A DNA stretch of 64,000 nt from Streptomyces clavuligerus (GCF_005519465.1 NZ_CP027858.1:6311001-6375000), one strand, 5' to 3'. Shown: positions 15,661-24,288, counted from the first letter of the stretch. Numbers and translations: made by a program. The notes: generated by a model not told the origin, from the letters alone.

Positions 15661-17025
15661 TCACGGCCCCGCCGCCGCCAGCAACCCCGGCCAGTCGGGG
15701 ATCTTGACCGTCCCCCGCCCCAGCCGGTGCCCCAGCGTCGCCTCGGCGGCCACGATCGCCTCCCACCCCGCCCAGCGCACCGGGCGGTGGCCCGCAGCCC
15801 GCAGCTCCGCCAGCGGATCGTCCGCGACGCTCCGCCGGGCGAGCGCCCCGGCGTCGTCGAGGAGCGAGGCGACCGTCTCCTTGGCGCACGGCCGGTTGCT
15901 CCCGATGACCCCCGTCGGACCCCTCTTGATCCATCCGGCCACGTACTCGCCCGGGGACGGGGCGCCGTCGCGCACCACCCGCCCCGCGGCGTGCGGCACG
16001 GTGCCCCGCCGGGTGTCGAACGGGAGCCCCGGCAGCGGCACCCCCTGGTAGCCGACGGCCCGCAGCACCAACTGCGCCTCGATCTCCTCGTACGCCCCGG
16101 TGCCCCGCACCCCGCCCGCCCCGTCGGGCCCGGTCCGTTCAAAACGCACCGCGCCCACCGCGCCGTCCCGCTCCAGCAGTTCCACCGGACGGAGGAAGAA
16201 CCGCACCCGGACACGGCACGGGTCCCGGCCCTCGTCCGCGCCCCTCGCCCCGCGGGCCGCCCAGTCCCGGACGACGTCGAGATTGCGGCGGACGGCCGCG
16301 GGCAGCGCCGCGGCCACGGAGGCATCCGTGTACGCCGGGTCGAGCGCGAGGTCGGCCGGGTGGACCCGGACCGCCGCGGCCGGAAGCGCGCCCAGCTCCC
16401 GCAGCTCCTTGGTGGTGAACCGGGCCTGGGACGGGCCGCGCCGGCCGACCATGTGCACCTCGCGCACCCCGCTGCGCGCGAGCGCGGCGAGCACCCCCTC
16501 GGGCATGTCGGTGGCGCGCAGCGCCCCGGGCTCGCGGGCGAGGACCCGGGTGACGTCCACGGCCACATTGCCCGCGCCGATCACCACCGCCGAACGGACC
16601 GGGAACCCGAAGCCGTCCCCGGGGGCGTCCGGGTGGGCGCTGTACCAGGAGACGAAGTCCGTGGCCGAGCGGCTGCCGGGCAGATCCTCGCCGGGGATGC
16701 CGAGGCGGCGGTCCCGGGCGGCCCCCACGCAGTAGACCACCGCGTGATAGAGGCCGAGCAGTCTGCGGGGGCACAGGCCGTGGGCGCCGACCTCGACATG
16801 GCCCAGGAACTCGATCCGCTCGTCCTCCAGCACCGTGCGCAGATGCTCCTGGAGGGACTTGATCTTCTCGTGGTCCGGGGCGACGCCGTAGCGCACCAGC
16901 CCGTACGGACAGGGCAGCCGGTCCAGCACATGCACCCGGACGTCCGGCACCCGGCTCTGCCGGACGAGGCCCTGCGCGGTGTAGACCCCGCTGGGGCCCG
17001 ATCCGACGACGGCGACGCGCAGCAC
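15661..17025 (-). CDS. FAD/NADP oxidoreductase, FprA/ferredoxin-NADP reductase type
   Basis: A 454-residue flavoprotein of the adrenodoxin-reductase/FprA type, which passes electrons between NADPH and a ferredoxin. The FAD-binding Rossmann motif VAVVGSGPSG starts at residue 3, followed by LVRYGVAPDHEKIKSL. The NADP-binding loop is VIGAGNVAVDVTRVLA, and GWIKRGPTGVIGSNR near the C-terminus is the conserved substrate/FAD edge. GTG at 17023-17025 is preceded by AAGGAG, and the upstream extension of the frame has no family similarity. There is no ferredoxin or P450 gene next door. It is divergent from a DUF6214 gene. Confidence 0.9.
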   Translation of the reverse strand: MLRVAVVGSGPSGVYTAQGLVRQSRVPDVRVHVLDRLPCPYGLVRYGVAPDHEKIKSLQEHLRTVLEDERIEFLGHVEVGAHGLCPRRLLGLYHAVVYCVGAARDRRLGIPGEDLPGSRSATDFVSWYSAHPDAPGDGFGFPVRSAVVIGAGNVAVDVTRVLAREPGALRATDMPEGVLAALARSGVREVHMVGRRGPSQARFTTKELRELGALPAAAVRVHPADLALDPAYTDASVAAALPAAVRRNLDVVRDWAARGARGADEGRDPCRVRVRFFLRPVELLERDGAVGAVRFERTGPDGAGGVRGTGAYEEIEAQLVLRAVGYQGVPLPGLPFDTRRGTVPHAAGRVVRDGAPSPGEYVAGWIKRGPTGVIGSNRPCAKETVASLLDDAGALARRSVADDPLAELRAAGHRPVRWAGWEAIVAAEATLGHRLGRGTVKIPDWPGLLAAAGP

Positions 17026-17216
17026 GGCGGCTCTCCTTCCCGCGGGCTCCCCGCGACGGCCCGCGAGCACGCGTGACGTCCGGTGACGTCCCGCGGGGAC
17101 GGTTCCGGCATCCCACGGCCGCCCCGGCCGGTGCGCGGTGCTGAGCCGGGAGGGTGCCGTGCACGGAGGGAGTGCGTGCCGCGGCACCACCGTTCGGATG
17201 GACCGGTTACATATGA

Positions 17217-18146
17217 ATGGTGCAAGAAACGACGTTTCTTAATGCCAATGATCAGTATGATCCCGGCAGCGCGCTGCCCTATCCCGCCATCTGGGAGATC
17301 CAGGGGCACGGCACCGTCTCGGCCGACCCGGCCCGGGAGTGCGGCGGGGCACCGGAGACGGCCCCGTCCACCGGGGGCGCGGCCCCGCTCTCCCGGTGGT
17401 TCGACGTCCGGCTGACCTTCGCGGACGGCACCCGGCTCGACGTCCTCGCGGTGGTGGCGGGCGGCCGGCTCACGATCGAGGAACTGCGGGCCGATCCGCC
17501 GCTGCCGCTGCTGGGGGTCACCGTTCTGGCCCAGCGGATCGGCAGGCCGCTGGAGGACGCCTGCCGGGCGGCTGCCCGCCGTCCCCGGCGCACGGTACGC
17601 CCCACCGGCCCCGCGTCCCCCCGGCAGGCACACGAGGACATCGTCCCCGCCGTGGAGCACCCGGCGCCGTCCGCGCGGGCGGGCGCCGGGTGCGTCCCCG
17701 CCGCCCCGGACGTCCCCGCCGCCCCGGCGGACGGGGACGCGGAGCCCGTGGTGAACGCTCCGGGGGATTCCGGGCACCCCGTGGTGCGGCCCGTCGGCCC
17801 CGAAGGCCCCGGCGGTGTCGAAGCCCCTGACGCCGCCGGGGGCGCGGGGCCCGCGAGACCTTTCGACGGGCCGCCGCGCCAGGGTGACGGGGCCCGCGCC
17901 GTCCGGGGCGGGCGCCGGGCCCGGACCGGGGTGCCGCGGGGCCGGGCGGGACGGCGGATCGCCGCCGACGCCTACCGCGCCGCTCAGCGCAACGGGACCG
18001 ATCCGGTGCTCGCGGTGATGAGCGCCACCGGCCGCAACCGCCGCAGATCGCTGCGGCTCATCGCCGGAGCCCGCGAGGACGGCCTCCTCACCCCGCGCCG
18101 CCACCGCCGCCCGGGCCCCCGCCCCCGGGAGGCCACCGGCTCCTAG
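17217..18146 (+). CDS. DUF6214 family protein
   Basis: 309 residues with conserved ends and a low-complexity middle. The N-terminal domain (about 25-115) contains IWEIQGHGT and WFDVRLTFADGTRLDVLAVV. The last 60 residues contain RRIAADAYRAAQRNGTDPVL and GRNRRRSLRLIAGAREDGLL, a helix-turn-helix-like block that resembles regulator C-termini. This matches the Streptomyces DUF6214 family by pattern; its function is unknown. The central 120 residues are rich in A, P and G and probably disordered. The start (ATG 17217 or GTG 17220) has no ribosome site, and a palindrome covers codons 3-8. The TAG stop lies within the end of an inserted MITE, so the natural C-terminus may have been altered. Confidence 0.75.
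   Translation: MVQETTFLNANDQYDPGSALPYPAIWEIQGHGTVSADPARECGGAPETAPSTGGAAPLSRWFDVRLTFADGTRLDVLAVVAGGRLTIEELRADPPLPLLGVTVLAQRIGRPLEDACRAAARRPRRTVRPTGPASPRQAHEDIVPAVEHPAPSARAGAGCVPAAPDVPAAPADGDAEPVVNAPGDSGHPVVRPVGPEGPGGVEAPDAAGGAGPARPFDGPPRQGDGARAVRGGRRARTGVPRGRAGRRIAADAYRAAQRNGTDPVLAVMSATGRNRRRSLRLIAGAREDGLLTPRRHRRPGPRPREATGS
17224..17240. promoter_or_regulatory. 17-bp palindrome over the DUF6214 start
   Basis: AAGAAAC-GAC-GTTTCTT is a perfect 7-3-7 dyad within the first eight codons. It is strikingly A/T-rich for this genome. It may be an operator for this gene or for the divergent reductase, or the true start may lie elsewhere. Confidence 0.45.
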
Positions 18147-18321
18147 GGAGTGTCGTCGAAATAGCTTCGTCCGTCCGGAGGACGGGCGGTGCGGCGCATG
18201 GTGCGTGCAGATGCAAGGCGGAGGAGGGAGTCCATGCGGAGCATCGGCGACTGACGACAACGCGGCAGATGTGCGTGCAAGGCGTCGCGACGCAGACGGG
18301 ATTTTGACGACACGACCTAGG
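18142..18321. mobile_element. 180-bp MITE with CTAG target duplication
   Basis: The ends are inverted: GTGTCGTCGAAAT at 18150-18162 and ATTTTGACGACAC at 18301-18313, one mismatch. CTAG stands just outside each end (18143-18146 and 18317-18320), with matching flanking C and G. A four-base CTAG duplication is typical of IS5-family transposition. There is no transposase frame, so the element would be mobilised in trans. Inside are two related blocks beginning GTGCGTGCA (near 18200 and 18273). The left end supplies the DUF6214 stop codon. Confidence 0.75.
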
Positions 18322-18377
18322 CCCTCTCGTCCGTATCCCGCCGGGCCCGTGTGTCCGGCCCGGTCCGGGCACAGGGC

Positions 18378-19085
18378 CTAGATCTTGCCGAAGCTCCGCA
18401 TCCGGTTGATCTCTACCGTCTGACTGGCGACCACGTCGTTCGCCATCTCCTCCACACGGACGTTGTTGCCGTCCGTCAGCGCCTCCGTGGCCATGGTGAT
18501 CGCCCCCTGGTGATGGGTGATCATCAGCTTCAGGAAGAGCTTGTCGAAGGACGCCCCCCGGGCCTCCCGCAACTGCGTGAGCTGGGCGTCGGTCGCCATG
18601 CCCGGCATCGCCCCGCCGCCGTGGCCGTCATGGCCGCCGTGCCCGTCGCCGCCCTTGGCGGGCTTCTGGCCGTGGCTGCTGAGCCAGCCCTCCATCGCGC
18701 CTATCTCGGGCTTCTGCGCGGCGGATATGCGTTCCGCCAAGCGCTTGACGCGGTCGGTACCGGCCCGCCCCGGCACCAGGTCGGTCATGGTCAGGGCCTG
18801 CTGGTGGTGCTCGATCATCCGGTGCGCGTAGGAGATGTCGGCGTCGTTGGGGGAGTCGTCCGGGAGCGCCTTCCGTGCCTCGTCCGCCGAGAGCGTCCTC
18901 GCCGGTTCGCCCGGCTTGCCGGGAGCCACCACCGAGCCGGTGGAGCCGCCGGACGGCTTGGCCGACGACGCCTTGCCGGAGGAGCCGGAGTCCGACTCGC
19001 AGGCGCCCAGCGCGAGTACGGCCGCGGCGGCGACCACCGCGATGACCGGTCCGCGCGTACCTCTGGCCGAGCGGCGATGGAACAC
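18378..19085 (-). CDS. secreted DUF305 lipoprotein
   Basis: 235 residues with a lipoprotein signal ending in LGAC (Cys29), so it should be tethered outside the membrane. The mature part has two DUF305 units in a ferritin-like four-helix arrangement. Each holds an HH pair in a helix: AHRMIEHHQQALTMTDLV and KLMITHHQGAITMATEAL. Histidine- and methionine-rich segments between them (GHGGHDGHGGGAMPGMA) suggest copper or other metal binding, as proposed for this family. The GTG at 19083-19085 has GGAG six bases before it. The gene is divergent from a secreted LVIVD-repeat protein, and the pairing implies a shared extracytoplasmic task. Confidence 0.87.
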   Translation of the reverse strand: MFHRRSARGTRGPVIAVVAAAAVLALGACESDSGSSGKASSAKPSGGSTGSVVAPGKPGEPARTLSADEARKALPDDSPNDADISYAHRMIEHHQQALTMTDLVPGRAGTDRVKRLAERISAAQKPEIGAMEGWLSSHGQKPAKGGDGHGGHDGHGGGAMPGMATDAQLTQLREARGASFDKLFLKLMITHHQGAITMATEALTDGNNVRVEEMANDVVASQTVEINRMRSFGKI

Positions 19086-19145
19086 GGTGATCTCCTGTGT
19101 GTCTTGGGGTGTTTGACGAGTGTTTGTGATCTTTCCTAGCACGGA

Positions 19146-19165
19146 TTTGATCGATCGCGATCAAA
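19146..19165. promoter_or_regulatory. 20-bp dyad between the DUF305 and LVIVD genes
   Basis: TTTGATCG-ATCG-CGATCAAA, an 8-bp inverted repeat with a 4-nt spacer, is centred in the 189-bp divergent promoter region, within an A/T-rich stretch. It could serve both genes. Confidence 0.45.
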
Positions 19166-19274
19166 AACTCTTATTACATGTCTGTTGCCATCTGTTGAGA
19201 TGTGCATGCTAGGCAAGATACTGCCGTGGTCCGTGCATCCGTTTGACAACGAACGGAACCACAGGGAGGACGTA

Positions 19275-20792
19275 GTGAGTCTGTTGCACAACACCGGTAC
19301 CCGAGCCAGACGCCTGGGCGGCGCGACCGCCGCCGCCGGACTGCTCGCGACGCTGCTGACGGCCGCCCCGGCCATGGCCACCCCCGACCCCGGGGACAAG
19401 CCGTTGGGCGGGGACAAGGTCACCTCCGGCGAGGTGTCCAAGGCCCGTTCCGCCATCGACCAGGGTCGGATACCCGGGGTCGACGAGATCGTCAAAAGCC
19501 CCAACATCGAACACCTCGTGAACGTCCCCAAGGGGGCGCTGAAGAACACCAACACGGACATCTCCTTCCAGGGGAAGTACGCCTACGCCGGCAACTACGA
19601 CGGCTTCACCATCTTCGACATCAGCAACCCCAAGGCGCCGAAGACGGTGTCGGAGGTGCTGTGCCCGGGTGGCCAGAACGATGTCTCGGTCTCCGGCAAC
19701 CTGCTGATCCTGTCCACCGACTCCTCGCGCAGCGACAACTCCTGCACCAGCACGTCGCAGTCCGCGACGGTCAAGGAGTCGTGGGAGGGCATCAAGGTCT
19801 TCGACATCAGCGACAAGCGCAACCCGAAGTACGTCGCCGCTGTCGAGACCGCGTGCGGTTCGCACACCAACACGATCGTGCCGGACGGCCGGAACGTGTA
19901 CGTCTACGTCTCGTCGTACTCGCCGCAGGCCACGTTCCCCGACTGCAAGCCGCCGCACGACGGCATCTCGATCGTGAAGGTGCCGCGGAAGGCCCCGGAG
20001 CAGGCGAGCCTCGTGGGCTTCCCCGTCCTCTTCCCGGACGGCGGCAACCCCGGCGCGCCGACCAACCCGGGGGTCTCCCCGACCTCCGGCTGCCACGACA
20101 TCACCGTGCTGCCCTCGAAGGACCTGGCCGCCGGAGCCTGCATGGGTGACGGCATCCTCTTCGACATCAAGAACCCGGAGCGCCCGAAGGTCATCGACCG
20201 GGTCCAGGACAACGAGAACTTCGCGTTCTGGCACTCGGCCACCTTCAACCAGCGGGCCAACAAGGTCGTCTTCACCGACGAGCTGGGCGGCGGCGGCGCG
20301 GCCACCTGCAATGTCGAGGTCGGCCCCGAGCGGGGCGCGAACGGCATCTACGACATCGTCGGCAAGGGCGACCAGCGCAAGCTGGTCTTCCGGAGCTACT
20401 TCAAGATCGACCGGCACCAGGCCGCCACCGAGGTGTGCGTGGCGCACAACGGCTCGCTGATCCCGGTCAAGGGCCGTGACCTGATGGTCCAGGCGTGGTA
20501 CCAGGGCGGCATCTCGGTCTGGGACTTCACCGACTCGTCGAAGCCGAAGGAGATCGGCTACTTCGAGCGCGGCCCGGTCACCCTCGAACGGGTCACCTCC
20601 GCGGGCCCCTGGTCGGCGTACTACTACAACGGCCATGTCTACTCCAGTGACATCGCCAAGGGCATCGACGTCCTGAAGATCAACGACAGGCGTACCGACC
20701 CGGCGAAGAAGGTCCGGCTGCACGAGCTGAACGTGCAGACCCAGCCGGACTACTTCGACCAGGACGACGACCACGACGAGGACGACGACTGA
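19275..20792 (+). CDS. secreted LVIVD-repeat beta-propeller protein
   Basis: 505 residues with a signal peptide (basic RARRLGG, hydrophobic AAAGLLATLLTAAP, cleavage after AMA near residue 38). The mature protein is a beta-propeller of LVIVD-type repeats: YAGNYDGFTIFDISNPKAPK, IKVFDISDKRNPKYVAAVET, FDIKNPERPKVIDRV and ISVWDFTDSSKPKEIG. It ends in a very acidic tail (DQDDDHDEDDD) that could bind cations. The GTG at 19275 follows GGGAGGA. The function of LVIVD proteins is not established. Being divergent from the metal-binding-like DUF305 gene, it may act with it at the cell surface. Confidence 0.85.
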   Translation: MSLLHNTGTRARRLGGATAAAGLLATLLTAAPAMATPDPGDKPLGGDKVTSGEVSKARSAIDQGRIPGVDEIVKSPNIEHLVNVPKGALKNTNTDISFQGKYAYAGNYDGFTIFDISNPKAPKTVSEVLCPGGQNDVSVSGNLLILSTDSSRSDNSCTSTSQSATVKESWEGIKVFDISDKRNPKYVAAVETACGSHTNTIVPDGRNVYVYVSSYSPQATFPDCKPPHDGISIVKVPRKAPEQASLVGFPVLFPDGGNPGAPTNPGVSPTSGCHDITVLPSKDLAAGACMGDGILFDIKNPERPKVIDRVQDNENFAFWHSATFNQRANKVVFTDELGGGGAATCNVEVGPERGANGIYDIVGKGDQRKLVFRSYFKIDRHQAATEVCVAHNGSLIPVKGRDLMVQAWYQGGISVWDFTDSSKPKEIGYFERGPVTLERVTSAGPWSAYYYNGHVYSSDIAKGIDVLKINDRRTDPAKKVRLHELNVQTQPDYFDQDDDHDEDDD

Positions 20793-20811
20793 TCCGTCAG
20801 GCGTTGTCGCT

Positions 20812-20850
20812 CCGGTGATCCGCCGGTGACCCGCCGCGGCGGATCACCGG
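20812..20850. terminator. 13-bp stem between convergent genes
   Basis: CCGGTGATCCGCC (20812-20824) pairs perfectly with GGCGGATCACCGG (20838-20850) across a 13-nt loop. It lies between the LVIVD and TetR stop codons and is probably bidirectional. Confidence 0.7.
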
Positions 20851-20905
20851 CGGTCGCCCGCCCCCGTCCGGCGGACCTCGCGTCCGGCGGCCGGGGGCCG
20901 TTTTG

Positions 20906-21619
20906 TCAGCGGGCGTCGCCCTCCTGGGCACCGGGCCCCGCCGCACCGCCCGGCCGCTCGTCCGTCCGCGGCTCGTTCCCCGGTTGCCCGTCCACCGGTG
21001 GAAGCCCGTCCACCGGTGGAAGCCCGTCCACCGGTGGAACGCCCAGCTCCCAGCCGAGCCCGAAACGCTGGAACAGCTCCCCCCGCAGCCGGGCGGGCGA
21101 CATCGGCGCACCCGGCAGCACGATCGCGAAAACCGCGCCCATCAGCAGCGCGCGCAGCATCGGATAGTCCGTGTCGACCTGTCGTGAACCCGAACGCTCC
21201 ACCGCGTCGCGCAACAGCGCGGCCAGCCGCTGCTGTTCGGGGCACTGGATGAACCCCTCGGCCTGGAGCACCCCCGACATATGGGTCCGCATCAGCACCG
21301 GCTGCTCGACGGCCAGCCCCAGCACCGCGTCGATCGCCCGGGCCAGCAGCTCCCGCCCGTCGTCGGTGCGCGGCTCACGCGAGAGCGCCGCCTCCAGCGT
21401 GCGGTGCATCAGCCGGTGCACCGCCGACTGCAACAACTGGCGCTTGCCCGGGAAGTAGTACGAGACCAGCCCGCGCGCCGAGCCCGCCCGGTCGGCGATG
21501 GCGGCCAGGGTGGTCGCCTCGTACCCCCGCTCGCCGATCAGGTCGACGGCCGCCTGGAGCAGCCGGTCACGGGAACGCCTGCGCATCTCTTCATTGACCG
21601 ACGGGCTCCGCGGGGACAT
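20906..21619 (-). CDS. TetR-family transcriptional regulator
   Basis: 237 residues. The helix-turn-helix lies at about residues 30-60 (ATTLAAIADRAGSARGLVSYYFPGKRQLL), which is the TetR signature with the YYF motif. The remainder is a TetR_C ligand-binding and dimerisation domain. ATG at 21617-21619 has GGAGTCC just before it. The last 45 residues are proline- and glycine-rich, and the stretch GVPPVDGLPPVDGLPPVDG is encoded by an 18-bp tandem repeat. A palindrome overlaps its promoter, so autorepression is likely. The PAP2 phosphatase gene immediately upstream on the same strand is a possible neighbour target. Confidence 0.88.
   Translation of the reverse strand: MSPRSPSVNEEMRRRSRDRLLQAAVDLIGERGYEATTLAAIADRAGSARGLVSYYFPGKRQLLQSAVHRLMHRTLEAALSREPRTDDGRELLARAIDAVLGLAVEQPVLMRTHMSGVLQAEGFIQCPEQQRLAALLRDAVERSGSRQVDTDYPMLRALLMGAVFAIVLPGAPMSPARLRGELFQRFGLGWELGVPPVDGLPPVDGLPPVDGQPGNEPRTDERPGGAAGPGAQEGDAR
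20987..21040. repeat. 18-bp tandem repeat, three copies, in the TetR C-terminus
   Basis: CCCGTCCACCGGTGGAAG occurs three times head to tail (20987, 21005, 21023); the last copy differs only in its final base. It encodes repeated PPVDGL and keeps the frame, so copy number may vary between strains. Confidence 0.85.
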
Positions 21620-21638
21620 GCTGGACTCCTGCGTTGAC

Positions 21639-21656
21639 TGGCTCCGAGCCAATATA
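21639..21656 (-). promoter_or_regulatory. TetR promoter with overlapping operator
   Basis: TGGCTC-C-GAGCCA (21639-21651) is a perfect 6-1-6 dyad. On the minus strand it directly follows TATATT (21656-21651), a good -10 box 32 bases before the TetR ATG. The PAP2 stop codon (21658-21660) lies just upstream. No matching -35 was seen. Confidence 0.6.
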
Positions 21657-21657
21657 C

Positions 21658-22464
21658 TCAGCGCGTTCCGCCCGCAGGCCCCTCCGGCTCGTCGGCGGCT
21701 GTGCTGCCCGGACCGGGCGACGCGGGGGATCGCCCGGTCCGGGCAACCACGGCCCCGGCGCCCCGTCCCGGACGGCGCCGTGCGACCCGCTCGTACACCA
21801 GCACCGTGAGCAGCACCCAGCAGATCCCCATCAGCCAGCCCGCCAGGACGTCCGTGGGCCAGTGCACCCCGAGGTAGAGCCGGGTCAGCCCGACACCGAT
21901 CACCGAGACCGCCGCGAGCACCGCCGCCGCCCGCATCCACCGCGCGCTCACCCGGTGCAGCGCGGCCACCCACAGCAGCAGTCCGCAGACGACGGTGGCG
22001 GTCATGGCGTGACCCGAGGGGAAGGCCGCGTAGTGGGCGGAGTCGACCGGGTCCGGCCAGCGCGGGCGCTGCCGGTCGACCGCCGCCTTGACGCCCTGCT
22101 GGAACAGGGTGCCGAGGAGCGTCGACAGGGCGACGCACAGCGCGAGCAGCCACTCCCGCCGCAGCGCGAGCCAGACGCAGACCGCCGTGATCAGCGCCCG
22201 CATGGTCCACGGGTCCCACACCCAGTCGGTCAGCACCCGGTTGACGTGTACCGCCGTCGGCTGCCGCACCGCCCATCGGTGCAGCTCCCGGGCCACGGAC
22301 TCGTCGAACGACAGCAGCGGCGGCCAGGCTGTGGCGACCAGCGCCAGCAGGACGGCCGAGAGCACCGCCGACACGGCGCAGACCCGGGCAGGCCACTGCG
22401 GGCGGTCGGGCGGCGTCGATCCTGCGGGGTGCGCGGGTCGGGGGGAGCGCATGACAGCGATCAT
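21658..22464 (-). CDS. PAP2-superfamily membrane phosphatase
   Basis: 268 residues with about five or six transmembrane helices and all three phosphatidic-acid phosphatase motifs: KAAVDRQRP (126-134), PSGH (149-152) and LTRLYLGVHWPTD (R195, H201, D205). Family enzymes remove phosphate from lipid phosphates such as phosphatidate or undecaprenyl pyrophosphate at the outer face of the membrane. Two starts are possible: ATG at 22462-22464, almost touching GAGAGGA, or the ATG four codons later with better spacing. The C-terminal 35 residues are low-complexity. The gene lies 38 bp upstream of tetR on the same strand. Confidence 0.88.
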   Translation of the reverse strand: MIAVMRSPRPAHPAGSTPPDRPQWPARVCAVSAVLSAVLLALVATAWPPLLSFDESVARELHRWAVRQPTAVHVNRVLTDWVWDPWTMRALITAVCVWLALRREWLLALCVALSTLLGTLFQQGVKAAVDRQRPRWPDPVDSAHYAAFPSGHAMTATVVCGLLLWVAALHRVSARWMRAAAVLAAVSVIGVGLTRLYLGVHWPTDVLAGWLMGICWVLLTVLVYERVARRRPGRGAGAVVARTGRSPASPGPGSTAADEPEGPAGGTR

Positions 22465-22644
22465 TCCTCTCTGCGGGGGTCCGGCGGTTGCGGCACGCCC
22501 CGGTCCGGCCGGGGAAACGCGGCGATCCCCGCCGAGGTGCGCCGCCGCCCGGAGCGCAGGCCGCGGCCCCGGCCCTCCCGGGCCGTGCGCGGACGCCGAT
22601 CCGCCCGGTCGGGGCAGCGGGCCGGACGGATCAGGTCGGGCGGG

Positions 22645-23580
22645 TCAGGTCAGGGCGCGCAGCGCGGGGACGAACGCCACCAGCACCGGGACGACCGGCA
22701 CCAGCGCGGCCGCGGCGGTCAGCCGCAGCCGGTGGCCCGGAGTGAGCCGCGGCGTCGCCGACAGCAGCCGGTCGACCCGCTGCGGAAGCTGGCCCCGGTG
22801 CGTGGGGCAGGGCCCGAACACGCCCCGGTCCTCGTTCAGCTCCACCAGCGCGAGCGCGGTGGTGAGCCGCCCGAACCGCTTGGACGCGGAGTCGTCGGCC
22901 GCCAGCTCCACCAGCCGGTGCATCTCGTCACGGAACGCGGCGAACACCGGGATCTGCGGAAAGCCCGAGGCCAGCGCGGAGGAGCAGTGCAGCAGCCAGT
23001 CGTGCCGGGCGCGGGCGTGCCCCTGCTCGTGCGCGAGCACCGCGTCCAGCTGGCGGCCCTTCAGCCGCCGGAGCGCGGCCGTGGTGATCACGAGCTGCGG
23101 CGTGCCGCCCGGGAGCCACCAGGCGTCGGGCCGCTCCCCCTCCAGCACCACCAGGGGCTCGCTGCCCGGGGTCTCGCCGGGCAGCAGCGGCGCGCGCACC
23201 AGCAGCTCGGCACGGTGTCTGCGGCGGCGGGCCCGCGCGTCCCTGATCTCACGGGTCAGCATCGCGGCCGTCCACAGCCCGCCGCAGGCGAGCACGGCCG
23301 CGAGCAGGGCCGCCCACGGACCCTCGGTGCCGAGCGCGTACGCCTCCATCACCCCGTGCGGCGCCGGGGCGAAGACCTGCCCCCGGACGAACTGCCAGGC
23401 GGCTGCCGCGCTGAAGACCATCGACAGCGCGAAGCAGAGCAGCACGGCGGCGACCACGCACTGCCACACCCAGAGCGCCACGATCGGCTCGCGTTCCCGC
23501 CAGTTCGCGCGCGCGACGAGACGGGGGGCCAGCACGGCGGCCAGGGCTCCGAGCGACAGCAGCACGAGGGAGACCAACAT
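22645..23580 (-). CDS. M56-family membrane metallopeptidase
   Basis: 311 residues with four transmembrane helices (about 1-20, 36-60, 86-108 and near the C-terminus). A cytoplasmic zinc-peptidase domain carries HEQGH (184-188), and a downstream ELAADD motif is the likely third ligand. This is the BlaR1/MecR1-like M56 group. In streptomycetes such genes usually pair with a BlaI/CopY-type repressor, but none is visible here. The substrate is therefore unknown. ATG at 23578-23580. The GC-rich 180 bp to the PAP2 gene hold no evident gene. Confidence 0.87.
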   Translation of the reverse strand: MLVSLVLLSLGALAAVLAPRLVARANWREREPIVALWVWQCVVAAVLLCFALSMVFSAAAAWQFVRGQVFAPAPHGVMEAYALGTEGPWAALLAAVLACGGLWTAAMLTREIRDARARRRRHRAELLVRAPLLPGETPGSEPLVVLEGERPDAWWLPGGTPQLVITTAALRRLKGRQLDAVLAHEQGHARARHDWLLHCSSALASGFPQIPVFAAFRDEMHRLVELAADDSASKRFGRLTTALALVELNEDRGVFGPCPTHRGQLPQRVDRLLSATPRLTPGHRLRLTAAAALVPVVPVLVAFVPALRALT

Positions 23581-23721
23581 GTGATCACCCTATGAGCGTC
23601 GCGGTGCCCTCGGATACGCACGGGCAGGCCAAGTGACGTACGACACGTTTCCCCGCCGGGCGGGTGGTTCACCGCGGGTGTCCGCGCGGGGCGGCCCCGT
23701 ACGCCGGAGCCGGTCCGGCCG

Positions 23722-24288
23722 TCAGAGCGCCAGCAGCATCGCCAGCATGCCGAGCGCCATGGTCAGACGGCACGCGGACGTCAGCTCCGCCCCGGGCTCC
23801 GTGCCGTCCCCCCACGCCCCGGAGCCCGCCGCCGGCACCACCGGTACCGAGGGCACCAGACGGGCGCCCGCGCGCAGCGCGTACACCGCGTAATAGACGA
23901 GCAGCGCACCCGTCACCAGCGGGATTCCGGCCGCCGAGGGGGGTCCGGTGTGCACGGCGTGACCGGAGGCGGACGCGGGCGTCATCGCCACAGCCATGTA
24001 GACCATCGCCAGCGAGCCGACGAGATGGTGCAGATGACCCGCCGGGCCGTGCCGCGCGGACCACAGCGCGTGCACCGCCGCCCCGCCGAACACCACCGCG
24101 TACACCGGCCCTGCGGCGTCCATGACGGCGGGCAGCGCCATCGCCGCCATCCCCAGCCCCATCAGCCCGTCCTCGACACCCGCCCGGCGCCCGGGGCCCG
24201 GACACCGCCGCACCCGGGCCAGGCAGTAACCACCGGTCGCCGCCGAGAGCGCGGCGATCAGCCACCCCGCCACCACAGGTCCGTGCAC
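23722..24288 (-). CDS. DUF5134 membrane protein
   Basis: 188 residues with five predicted hydrophobic segments and motifs such as MAAMALP, HHLVGSLAMVYMAVAM and SAACRLTMALGMLAMLL-like endings. This agrees with the actinobacterial DUF5134 family, in which methionine/histidine-containing helices are typical and function is unknown. GTG at 24286-24288 is chosen because AAGGAG lies seven bases before it; the longer frame upstream runs through repeats. A duplicated 17-bp element lies just upstream. Confidence 0.7.
   Translation of the reverse strand: MHGPVVAGWLIAALSAATGGYCLARVRRCPGPGRRAGVEDGLMGLGMAAMALPAVMDAAGPVYAVVFGGAAVHALWSARHGPAGHLHHLVGSLAMVYMAVAMTPASASGHAVHTGPPSAAGIPLVTGALLVYYAVYALRAGARLVPSVPVVPAAGSGAWGDGTEPGAELTSACRLTMALGMLAMLLAL

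Noticed and set aside
18142..18321. A complete insertion sequence
   Set aside because: At 180 bp there is no room for a transposase and none is encoded nearby.
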